A stretch of 5,955 nt of DNA from Candidatus Dadabacteria bacterium (GTDB taxonomy: Bacteria; Desulfobacterota_D; UBA1144; Nemesobacterales; UBA2774), in assembly GCA_020027805.1 (NCBI GenBank), contig JAHKKQ010000133.1:1-5955 (forward strand), read 5' to 3'. Position 1 is the stretch's first letter. The number at the start of each line of letters is the position of its first letter. Position numbers and translations under genes: made by a program. A model generated the notes under the pieces. That model was given only the letters and a program-made list of their open reading frames with translations. It searched no databases and was not told the origin of the DNA. This document shows positions 1 to 5,031 of the stretch, one piece after another.

Positions 1-442
1 TGAGCCCCAGTATGACCACGGCGTCGAGACCGCTCACCTCCCTCCTCCTTGCGATCGTGGCCCTATTAATAATTCCCATTATTATAGCTATGATGACCAG
101 GGTCTGCACTATGTCCAGTATGAATTCGTAGACGTTATGCGCCCCGCCGGGTATCAGTTTGAATCCGGGGAAAACCCCGCCGACGAGTATCTCTATAGTG
201 CCGACCGTGATTATCATGAAGCCCCAGAAGATCATGAAGTGCTCGATGCCGGCGAATTTATAATTTGTGACGAGCCTTTTTTGGCCGAATACGTAAATGA
301 GCACGCGCTTCACTCTCTCGCCGATGTTATCGAACCTGTTATCGTATTTTCCCAAACGGAGTAATTTGAAAAGGTTATATACGTTATAAAAGAAAAACCC
401 GAAAGCGGCTATTATCAAAATTGCCATTATAATAGGCTTCAT
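1..442 (-). CDS. Membrane-bound heme b / Fe-S reductase (heterodisulfide reductase-related), N-terminal part
   Basis: The first 147 residues are present; the C-terminus lies beyond the window edge. The ATG is preceded by AAGGAG at 450-455 with a 7-nt gap, so the start is secure. There are hydrophobic segments at about residues 3-22, 68-88 and 108-126, and a fourth begins near 141. Between the first two lies a polar stretch (LLRLGKYDNRFDNIGERVKR), followed by GIEHFMIFWGF. This arrangement is typical of the NarI-like, heme-binding N-terminal domain of large proteins that end in two CCG (heterodisulfide reductase-type) Fe-S domains. His68 and His102 are candidate heme ligands. Known relatives pass electrons from electron-transfer flavoprotein to the quinone pool (EMO/FadF type) or serve other quinone-linked dehydrogenases. 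That role is inference here, because the Fe-S part and any etf neighbours are not in view. The gene has its own promoter at 494-522. Confidence 0.75.
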   Translation of the reverse strand, partial: MKPIIMAILIIAAFGFFFYNVYNLFKLLRLGKYDNRFDNIGERVKRVLIYVFGQKRLVTNYKFAGIEHFMIFWGFMIITVGTIEILVGGVFPGFKLIPGGAHNVYEFILDIVQTLVIIAIIMGIINRATIARRREVSGLDAVVILGL

Positions 443-493
443 AAATTGTCTCCTTAATAAGCGGGCGCCCGAACTGCCAGACCTTCTCTAACT

Positions 494-522
494 ATCTTAA
501 AAAAAAGCATTGTGATAGTCAA
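494..522 (-). promoter_or_regulatory. Sigma-70-like promoter of the Fe-S reductase gene
   Basis: Read on the minus strand, TTGACT (522-517) and TAAGAT (499-494) are separated by exactly 17 nt. The predicted transcription start near 487 gives a leader of about 45 nt before the ATG at 442. The promoter lies between the upstream transglycosylase gene and this gene, so the two are probably separate transcription units despite sharing a strand. Confidence 0.6.
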
Positions 523-758
523 GGAAGATACGGCTATTCGGCCGGCCGTGGTAAATTATTTCAATAATAAAATGAGGGGAATAAGGGTACGGATACGGGC
601 AATGACCGAATAACTCATATATTGTCTATATGGTATATAGGGGCAAGCCCGCCCTTGCGCTCCGGTGCTGCCTCCCGCTTATACGGTTGAACCGGACGCA
701 CGTAAAGCCGCGTTGGGCATCGGGCCAGGAATCAAGCAATGCGGTAACTATAGAAAGG
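523..758. other. Gene-free intergenic stretch with a GC-rich hairpin element
   Basis: No credible coding region is seen between the transglycosylase stop at 759 and the promoter at 517-522. The left half is AT-rich. It contains a small perfect inverted repeat at 626-640 (CTATAT, GGT loop, ATATAG). From about 641 to 750 the sequence turns GC-rich and can fold. TGCG/TCCGGT (656-659, 661-666) pairs with ACCGGA/CGCA (691-700), giving ten base pairs with one bulged base and a 24-nt loop. A competing short stem, GCAAG (643-647) with CTTGC (654-658), overlaps it. No U-run follows on either strand, so it is not a standard intrinsic terminator. It could be a repeat unit, a small RNA or a Rho-type 3' end. 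I could not assign it. Confidence 0.4.
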
Positions 759-1907
759 TCAGTTGAGAGTGACGAGGATGGATTTAACGTCGGGCTCCGC
801 GGTTATAATGTCGTTGCCGTATCTTTTCGCTTCGTCTTCCGTAGTGAACCCGCCCACCTTCACCCTGTACCAGGTCCCCTTGCCGGGCAGGTCCACCGTT
901 TCGATGTAAGCGGGATATGTTTTGGACTTAAGTGACCGCTCCATTTCTTTCGCTATCCGGAGGTCGGGGAACGAAGCCAGCTGGACCGTGTATTGGCCCT
1001 CGCCCGCGTTCGTAACAGGTTTACTCCGGGATACGTAGGTTTTTCCCTTCTCGGTCGTCTCGACGGGCACATTGTCCACTTTCTCGGCCTTAACGGTCAT
1101 CACCGGCCTCTTCCGGGAATCCACAGCCCCGGTCTGCCCGCTGTTCGTGCTCCCCGTGCCGAGGGTCTCGACGTATAGGAAAGATTGCTTGGCTGTGCCC
1201 GCGGATTTAACTCCGTCCTTTCTGGCGGCGATCATAGAGTCGAAATTTCTTTCCATCGGATGCTTTTTCAGATAATCGTAATGGGCATAGACCCTGTTCA
1301 CGTATTCGATCGTTTCCTCGTAAGGGGGAATTTTATAGTCGTACTTTTTGACTGCGTTCTCGCCGGCGTTATACCCGGCTATCGCGAGGGTCGTATTATT
1401 ATTGAACATGGTCATAAGCATGTTGAAATATTTTACCCCGCCCTCGATGTTTTCGACCGGATCAAACGGGTCGGAGACCCCGATACGCTCCGCGGTCGCC
1501 GGCATCAGCTGCATCACACCCATCGCCCCCTGCGGTGAAACCGCTTCGGGATTGAAATTAGACTCCACCTTTATCATAGCTTTTATGAGAAGGGGGTCTA
1601 TTCCGTACCACCCGGCGGTGCTGTTAATATGCTCGTCGAATTTATCGGAATACTTGTATTTGTTGAGGTATCCCCTCTGGCTCTTCGGTGTGCCGCGGAA
1701 CGTGCCCCAGGGACTGCCGATCTTTTTATATCCGCTGCTTTTCGGGTCTATATTCGTGTAATAAACCACGCCGTTTGTATCTTTTTTATAATAATACGAA
1801 TTCGCGGCGGTATTTTCGGAAGGTAACAAGATAAGCAGGGGCAGTGTTAAAAAGACCCATATCAGGCGGTTACCGATATTGAGTACCTTGCAGTCTGCTC
1901 TTCTCAC
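759..1907 (-). CDS. Exported lytic transglycosylase with SLT and SPOR domains
   Basis: This is a periplasmic peptidoglycan hydrolase that should cleave glycan strands to give 1,6-anhydro ends. Counting from GTG 1907 (382 aa), a basic n-region and the hydrophobic segment IWVFLTLPLLILL (16-28) form a signal peptide. A DUF4124-like YYYKKDTNGVVYYTN stretch follows at about 38-52, then the SLT domain at 96-211. The catalytic Glu115 lies in KVESNFNPEAVSPQGAMGVM, and MQLMP and AGYNAGENAV are the other family motifs. A Ser/Thr/Gly-rich linker leads to a C-terminal SPOR domain (about 304-381, from GQYTVQLASF), which binds septal denuded glycans. The frame stays open up to TTG 1934 and ATG 1928, but those codons have no Shine-Dalgarno and sit in or just after the terminator U-tract. 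GTG 1907 has GGAG six nt upstream. The gene is preceded by a c-di-GMP riboswitch. Family assignment is firm; the exact physiological role (division, secretion or pilus assembly) is not known. Confidence 0.93.
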   Translation of the reverse strand: MRRADCKVLNIGNRLIWVFLTLPLLILLPSENTAANSYYYKKDTNGVVYYTNIDPKSSGYKKIGSPWGTFRGTPKSQRGYLNKYKYSDKFDEHINSTAGWYGIDPLLIKAMIKVESNFNPEAVSPQGAMGVMQLMPATAERIGVSDPFDPVENIEGGVKYFNMLMTMFNNNTTLAIAGYNAGENAVKKYDYKIPPYEETIEYVNRVYAHYDYLKKHPMERNFDSMIAARKDGVKSAGTAKQSFLYVETLGTGSTNSGQTGAVDSRKRPVMTVKAEKVDNVPVETTEKGKTYVSRSKPVTNAGEGQYTVQLASFPDLRIAKEMERSLKSKTYPAYIETVDLPGKGTWYRVKVGGFTTEDEAKRYGNDIITAEPDVKSILVTLN

Positions 1908-1913
1908 GCGAGA

Positions 1914-1917
1914 CTCC
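1914..1917 (-). promoter_or_regulatory. Ribosome binding site deciding the GTG start of the transglycosylase
   Basis: GGAG on the minus strand lies six nt before GTG 1907. It sits downstream of the attenuator terminator (1933-1955), so only read-through transcripts contain it. The upstream in-frame ATG (1928) and TTG (1934) lack any comparable site. Confidence 0.55.
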
Positions 1918-1932
1918 GGACAGCACATTCTC

Positions 1933-1955
1933 AAAAAGGCACAACGGGACTGCCT
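1933..1955 (-). terminator. Riboswitch-controlled intrinsic terminator (attenuator)
   Basis: On the minus strand AGGCA (1955-1951) and TGCCT (1941-1937) form a 5-bp stem with a 9-nt loop, directly followed by TTTTT (1937-1933, sharing the last stem base). The stem is short, so intrinsic strength is moderate. It lies between the c-di-GMP aptamer and the transglycosylase ribosome binding site, where the expression platform of an attenuating riboswitch is expected. Its 5' arm can alternatively pair with the aptamer's 3' edge (2009-2018). Confidence 0.6.
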
Positions 1956-2001
1956 GATTCTCTAAATAGAAGAGCGGAATTTACGAACGACCCATCCTCC
2001 A

Positions 2002-2095
2002 TCTCTTCGGCAACCCGCCGCCATAGGCTTATTTTACCCTTAGGCCGTCGGCTTTGCGCCCTATCCTTTCGAATAGTTTGGCCTTTCGACAAGAA
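2002..2095 (-). ncRNA. Cyclic di-GMP-I (GEMM) riboswitch aptamer
   Basis: The minus-strand sequence shows the GEMM-I core in order. AAAGGCCAAAC (2086-2076) comes first. A 6-bp helix, CTATTC/GGATAG, is capped by a GAAA tetraloop (2061-2076). GCGCAAAGCC (2059-2050) follows, then CCTAAG (2044-2039) and TATGG (2025-2021), which together form the canonical 11-nt GAAA-tetraloop receptor. The 3' GGGTTGCCG strand (2016-2008) completes the core. A closing P1 helix is possible between TCTTGTCG (2094-2087) and CGAAGAGA (2009-2002), with one mismatch. By alignment from memory to the Vibrio Vc2 aptamer, the ligand-contacting G20 is G (2082) rather than the A seen in cGAMP-selective variants, so c-di-GMP is the likelier ligand. 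The intercalating adenosine in CGCAAAG is retained. It lies in the leader of the lytic transglycosylase gene, downstream of promoter 2121-2149. Confidence 0.93.
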
Positions 2096-2120
2096 CATCC
2101 TTTCTCCAAACTCTGGAATA

Positions 2121-2149
2121 ATTCTATTACTTTAATTTATTTTTGTCAA
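2121..2149 (-). promoter_or_regulatory. Consensus sigma-70 promoter of the riboswitch / transglycosylase transcript
   Basis: On the minus strand a perfect TTGACA (2149-2144) is followed after 17 nt of A/T-rich spacer by TAGAAT (2126-2121). The start of transcription should fall near 2114, about 20 nt ahead of the aptamer, giving a leader of about 200 nt to GTG 1907. Such a strong promoter fits control exerted mainly after initiation, by attenuation. Confidence 0.8.
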
Positions 2150-2227
2150 TGACTTTTGAAGGTTATGTGTATTAATTAATGTATTACATCATTTAACTTA
2201 ACACGCAACTAGAGGATTCGGGGCCCG

Positions 2228-2256
2228 TTTACAATATTATCATTTTTGGATAAGAT
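2228..2256 (+). promoter_or_regulatory. Promoter of the HExxH membrane protein gene
   Basis: TTTACA (2228-2233), a 17-nt spacer and TAAGAT (2251-2256) form a good sigma-70 promoter on the plus strand. It diverges from the transglycosylase promoter, whose -35 lies about 80 bp away. Transcription should start near 2263, only about 8 nt before ATG 2271, leaving almost no room for a Shine-Dalgarno. The transcript would be nearly leaderless unless a promoter further upstream is used. Confidence 0.5.
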
Positions 2257-2270
2257 GAAACATCCGGCCA

Positions 2271-3011
2271 ATGTTAAAGAAATTAAAATACATCCTGCTT
2301 TTACCGTTTGAGGACTTTCTTTCAGGTCTCGAAAGGGCTATCGGCAAATCGGCCCCTGTCAATATCGCCCTGCTCGTCCTGATATTCGCCGTCACCTGGT
2401 GGATATACGTCCCTATTCACGAGCTTTGTCATGCATTCGGCTGTGTCCTGGGCGGAGGCACGGTGACCGAGCTTGAGATAAGCCCTAAATACGGGGGCGC
2501 GATATTACAAAAGATTTTTCCGTTCGTTTCCTCAGGCTCCGAATACGCGGGGCAGCTCACCGGGTTCGACACGGGGGATAACGACCTCACGTATTTACTG
2601 ACCGATTTTTTCCCCTTTCTCCTGACCGTATTCATAGGCGTCCCCCTCCTGAGGTCAGCCTCGCGCTCGACCCCACTCGGAGCGGGCATCAGGCTCGGGA
2701 TTTCACTGCCTATAGCCTTCGCGCCTTTCATATCGTTCAGCGGTGATTATTACGAGATGGGGTCGATAATCGTCTCCCGGATTGCGGCGCTGTTTTCGCC
2801 CTCGCTCGATATTAACCGCTTCAGGAGTGACGACATGTTCAAGCTTTCGGATGAGCTCTTCTTTTCGGGCGGACAGTACGGCGCCGGGGATATTGCGGGG
2901 GTCTTGATTTCTTTTATTCTGGGAATCGTGCTTATCTACGTGACTTATTATATGGGGGTTCTGTTCAGCAGAGTAATATCAGGCTTCTCGGAAAGACAGG
3001 CTTTTCTATGA
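2271..3011 (+). CDS. Uncharacterised multi-pass membrane protein with HExxH metalloprotease motif
   Basis: I do not recognise this as a named protein. It is 246 aa with hydrophobic segments at about residues 31-48, 108-127, 142-157 and 207-230. The zinc-binding motif H50-E51-L-C-H54 sits at the end of the first strong segment and is followed by AFGCVLGGGTVTELEISP. This resembles M50-type intramembrane or membrane-bound metalloproteases, in which a glycine-rich beta region follows HExxH. The usual third ligand motif (NxxPxxxLDG) is not visible. Asp159 or Glu162 in FSGDYYEMGS, next to a membrane segment, could take that place. ATG 2271 is the first start in frame; only a weak GG-containing sequence precedes it. 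The gene ends 7 nt from the convergent exosortase operon, with no terminator between. Protease activity and any link to sortase-type processing are inference. Confidence 0.7.
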   Translation: MLKKLKYILLLPFEDFLSGLERAIGKSAPVNIALLVLIFAVTWWIYVPIHELCHAFGCVLGGGTVTELEISPKYGGAILQKIFPFVSSGSEYAGQLTGFDTGDNDLTYLLTDFFPFLLTVFIGVPLLRSASRSTPLGAGIRLGISLPIAFAPFISFSGDYYEMGSIIVSRIAALFSPSLDINRFRSDDMFKLSDELFFSGGQYGAGDIAGVLISFILGIVLIYVTYYMGVLFSRVISGFSERQAFL

Positions 3012-3018
3012 GAAAATT

Positions 3019-3633
3019 TCATTTCTTCGCTTTTTTCTGCTGTACGGTTTTCACGGACGGCTTCCGGTTCCTGAAGAAGAAAAGATAAGCACCTATCAAA
3101 AAGGGCTCGAACCTGACGACCATATTGTTAATAAAACCCCAGAGGAATTCCCAGAATATCTGAGAAGCAGTCCCGCCTTTTGCGTAACCCTGTGTTTCCA
3201 GTGCGCCAGAGAGCTTTTCCCCCTCGAGCGAGAATACGAATAGAAAATGAACCGCAACCAGGATCAAAAGCGCCTCCAGGTATATCCACTTCCTTTTTAA
3301 AAATGGATAAAAAGCGGCCATGATAGCGAACGTGAGCGGGGCGTTGAATGTGTAATTCGAAATCGGAACGTCTATGGTCGTCTTTAATATAGCCACGCCG
3401 AACTTCTGGGGGATGAATCCGACCGAGACTATATCGCCCTGCCTGAGGATAGATACTATATCCACATCTTTGAATAAGGTGATCGCATACGAGGCTATCG
3501 TCGTAATCGCCAACCCGTAATAGCCTTTAACGCCCAGCCAGACGAGGAGAAAAATAATATAAGAGACTACGAATATGAGTGAAGCCTTAAGGAGGACGGA
3601 CCTAAATAACGGCTTCTTGTTTTCCTTGTCCAT
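3019..3633 (-). CDS. Exosortase H-associated membrane protein (probable)
   Basis: This is a 204-aa integral membrane protein encoded directly after the exosortase gene and overlapping it by 32 nt. Little Shine-Dalgarno is seen before ATG 3633, so translational coupling is likely. Hydrophobic segments lie at about residues 15-34, 38-53, 97-111, 117-135 and 173-187. Between the second and third is a probably extracytoplasmic region (IVSILRQGDIVSVGFIPQ). The C-terminal part, WEFLWGFINNMVVRFEPFLIG, is followed by a lysine-rich cytoplasmic tail (KPSVKTVQQKKAKK). Proteins of this size and type are known neighbours of exosortase H, and I base the call on that context plus the RFEPFLIG ending, recalled rather than searched. 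Its biochemical role is unknown; it may help recruit substrate or stabilise the enzyme. Confidence 0.6.
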   Translation of the reverse strand: MDKENKKPLFRSVLLKASLIFVVSYIIFLLVWLGVKGYYGLAITTIASYAITLFKDVDIVSILRQGDIVSVGFIPQKFGVAILKTTIDVPISNYTFNAPLTFAIMAAFYPFLKRKWIYLEALLILVAVHFLFVFSLEGEKLSGALETQGYAKGGTASQIFWEFLWGFINNMVVRFEPFLIGAYLFFFRNRKPSVKTVQQKKAKK

Positions 3634-4159
3634 GGTTCAGGTACGTTAGGTAAAGCACGAAAGTCGCAAGCGCTACCGCAATCATTACACCCTGCGCTAC
3701 ATACAGGTGTATTAAATCGAACAGATCCTTGTGATACACGCCGGCATAGGCGAGCGCCACGATCCTTATCAGATTCAATACCTGAATGACAAGAAAACCC
3801 GCCACAATGCCCAGCAGTCTGTTTTTCCATGAAGCCGGAAACGTCAGGACCGCGACCGAGTATATCATAACCGCTTCGAGCCCGTTACATCCGAACTCGA
3901 CGTCGAGCGAGATCGAAGGAAGGTGTATAACGGAGCCCTGAACCGTGGAAGTCACTCCTATCAGGCCCAGTATCTTCGCCGTCACATATACTATGGCGTT
4001 TGAATATCCGCCGTTGATGTCCACTACGTCCTGTACGGGCTTAAGTCCCAGAAGCAGAAAGAACGCTCCCATGAGAAGCACGTACGTCAGCACGAACCTG
4101 AGAATGCTGATCGAGCTCGATTGTCCTTTCCCGGGGTTATCCGTATTTTTATCCTTCAT
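3602..4159 (-). CDS. xrtH: Exosortase/archaeosortase family protein, exosortase H-like
   Basis: This is a membrane cysteine transpeptidase-like enzyme that removes C-terminal sorting domains (short motif, membrane helix, basic tail) from exported proteins. It has 185 aa, matching the short single-domain XrtH type. The invariant triad residues are visible: Cys91 in EFGCNGLEAVMIY, Arg132 in LNLIRIVALAYAG and His151 in FDLIHLYVAQGV. About five membrane helices run from residue 20 to 175. The extracytoplasmic loop GSVIHLPSISLDVEFGCNG leads to the catalytic Cys, as in the family. ATG 4159 is preceded by an AGGG-type site. It is the first gene of a two-gene operon with the promoter at 4220-4248. 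The XrtH subtype rests on length, on the FDLIHLYVAQ region and on the partner gene. It could be another minor exosortase class, but family membership is firm. No substrate is encoded in the window. Confidence 0.88.
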   Translation of the reverse strand: MKDKNTDNPGKGQSSSISILRFVLTYVLLMGAFFLLLGLKPVQDVVDINGGYSNAIVYVTAKILGLIGVTSTVQGSVIHLPSISLDVEFGCNGLEAVMIYSVAVLTFPASWKNRLLGIVAGFLVIQVLNLIRIVALAYAGVYHKDLFDLIHLYVAQGVMIAVALATFVLYLTYLNHGQGKQEAVI

Positions 4160-4219
4160 CCTAATCCCTTATTGTAATTTTTATTCGGTAACGAAATTGA
4201 ACATTTTTCGCAGGTTCTA

Positions 4220-4248
4220 AATATACATAGTGTGTGTGTCATTTTCAA
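4220..4248 (-). promoter_or_regulatory. Promoter of the exosortase operon with (GT)5 spacer
   Basis: On the minus strand TTGAAA (4248-4243) and TATATT (4225-4220) are 17 nt apart. The start is expected near 4213, with a leader of about 54 nt. Ten bases of the spacer (4230-4239) are a (GT)5 dinucleotide run on the plus strand, so repeat slippage would change the hexamer spacing in 2-nt steps. Confidence 0.6.
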
Positions 4249-4263
4249 AGGATGAATATTAAA

Positions 4264-4295
4264 GGGCTGAATGATCACTAGAGTCACGTAAGCCC
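4264..4295 (-). terminator. Possible weak terminator after the cation transporter gene
   Basis: Just after the TGA stop at 4298, GGGCT (4295-4291) can pair with AGCCC (4268-4264). The loop contains smaller self-complementary parts (TGATCA, ACTAGAGT). The sequence that follows, TTTAATATT, is only moderately U-rich. It precedes the promoter of the next operon, a sensible place for a terminator, but the stem is short and the loop long. Confidence 0.3.
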
Positions 4296-4297
4296 GA

Positions 4298-4957
4298 TCA
4301 CGTCCCGCAGCAGCCGGCCTTCCCTTCCCTCAAGACCTCATAACCTTCCCTCATTAGAAATACCACTATAACCATTCCTGCCGCGGGGTCGGCCCACCAT
4401 ATCCCGAACAGGTAGTTTAGACCGAGCCCCGCGAGAAGCGCTACGGACAAGTAACAGCAAACGAGCGTCTGCTTTGAATCGGCGACAAGGCTCCTGCTGC
4501 CTATAGACTTCCCTATTCTAAACTTCATAAAGAACAAGACCGGCATGACCACGAGCGAGACGACCGCTATTATGATCCCGAGGATGCTCGGCTCGGGCGC
4601 TTCCTGCAGGATAAGCTTCTTCAAGGACTCATAGAGAACATAGACGCCCAGTATAAAAAAGGTATAAGCTATGAGTTTTGCGGCTTTTGCCTCTATCCTT
4701 TCTTCCTCTTCGTGAGAATGAATCCCGAGCCCGCGGAAGCGCCAGATCATTATTCCCCCCGAAAGTGATTCCACGAAACTGTCGAGACCGAATCCGACAA
4801 GCGCAATGCTCCCTGAAACCGACCCCGCGGCTACGGATACGACTCCCTCGAGAAGATTGTATATGACGGTGAATACGGAAAGGCGGAACGCCTTTTTATG
4901 CGGCGTATTGTTACGGCGGACGGTATCGGGCTTTAAGATATCCATGTCTCGTTCCAT
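4298..4957 (-). CDS. Compact cation diffusion facilitator-like transporter lacking the C-terminal domain
   Basis: This is an inner-membrane protein likely to export divalent metal ions. It has about 219 aa with six predicted helices (from about 28-46, 51-70, 93-112, 125-145, 164-183 and 190-204). The second helix carries SIALVGFGLDSFVESLSGG, the hallmark of a CDF subgroup in which the usual HxxxD site is DxxxE (Asp59, Glu63). The fifth begins LVADSKQTLVCCYLS, with Asp160 of the CDF ADxxH-type motif but no His. The sixth begins WWADPAAG. The cytoplasmic loop after helix 2 is rich in His and acidic residues (HSHEEEERIE). The protein ends shortly after helix 6 in AGCCGT, so the usual cytoplasmic dimerisation domain is absent and the Cys pair may bind metal. 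Start choice is uncertain: TTG 4960, ATG 4957 and ATG 4945 are all possible, the last with a weak GGA upstream. Substrate metal cannot be told from the sequence. Confidence 0.8.
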   Translation of the reverse strand: MERDMDILKPDTVRRNNTPHKKAFRLSVFTVIYNLLEGVVSVAAGSVSGSIALVGFGLDSFVESLSGGIMIWRFRGLGIHSHEEEERIEAKAAKLIAYTFFILGVYVLYESLKKLILQEAPEPSILGIIIAVVSLVVMPVLFFMKFRIGKSIGSRSLVADSKQTLVCCYLSVALLAGLGLNYLFGIWWADPAAGMVIVVFLMREGYEVLREGKAGCCGT

Positions 4958-5031
4958 CAATTAAAACTTACCCGATAACCGAATAATGCTGAATATAGCC
5001 GTACGTGCGTGATCTGCTGCATGAGCGCGGA

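Noticed and set aside
137..364. Plus-strand open frame of 75 codons
   Set aside because: It is antisense to the well-supported N-terminal domain of the Fe-S reductase and has no start signals.
691..712. Second GEMM-like motif (GGACGCACGTAAAGCC on the plus strand)
   Set aside because: It contains a three-base insertion in the core, and the GAAA tetraloop helix, receptor and 3' strand are all missing.
641..720. Possible tRNA or SRP RNA in the GC-rich block
   Set aside because: GGTTCAA on the minus strand lacks a paired T-arm and no acceptor stem or anticodon arm can be drawn; the conserved SRP loop motifs are absent.
759..900. Transglycosylase considered as an exosortase substrate
   Set aside because: Its C-terminus is a complete SPOR domain ending SILVTLN, with no sorting motif, membrane helix or basic tail.
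630..935. Plus-strand open frame overlapping the GC-rich element and the 3' end of the transglycosylase gene
   Set aside because: It has no ribosome binding site, its composition is unlike a protein, and its second half is antisense to the conserved SPOR domain.
2171..2180. ATTAATTAAT palindrome between the divergent promoters as a regulator site
   Set aside because: The flanking bases are not symmetric, and AT-only palindromes of this length are common in AT-rich promoter regions.
3009..3021. Bidirectional terminator between the convergent genes
   Set aside because: Only 7 nt separate the stop codons and no stem with a flanking U-run can be drawn there.
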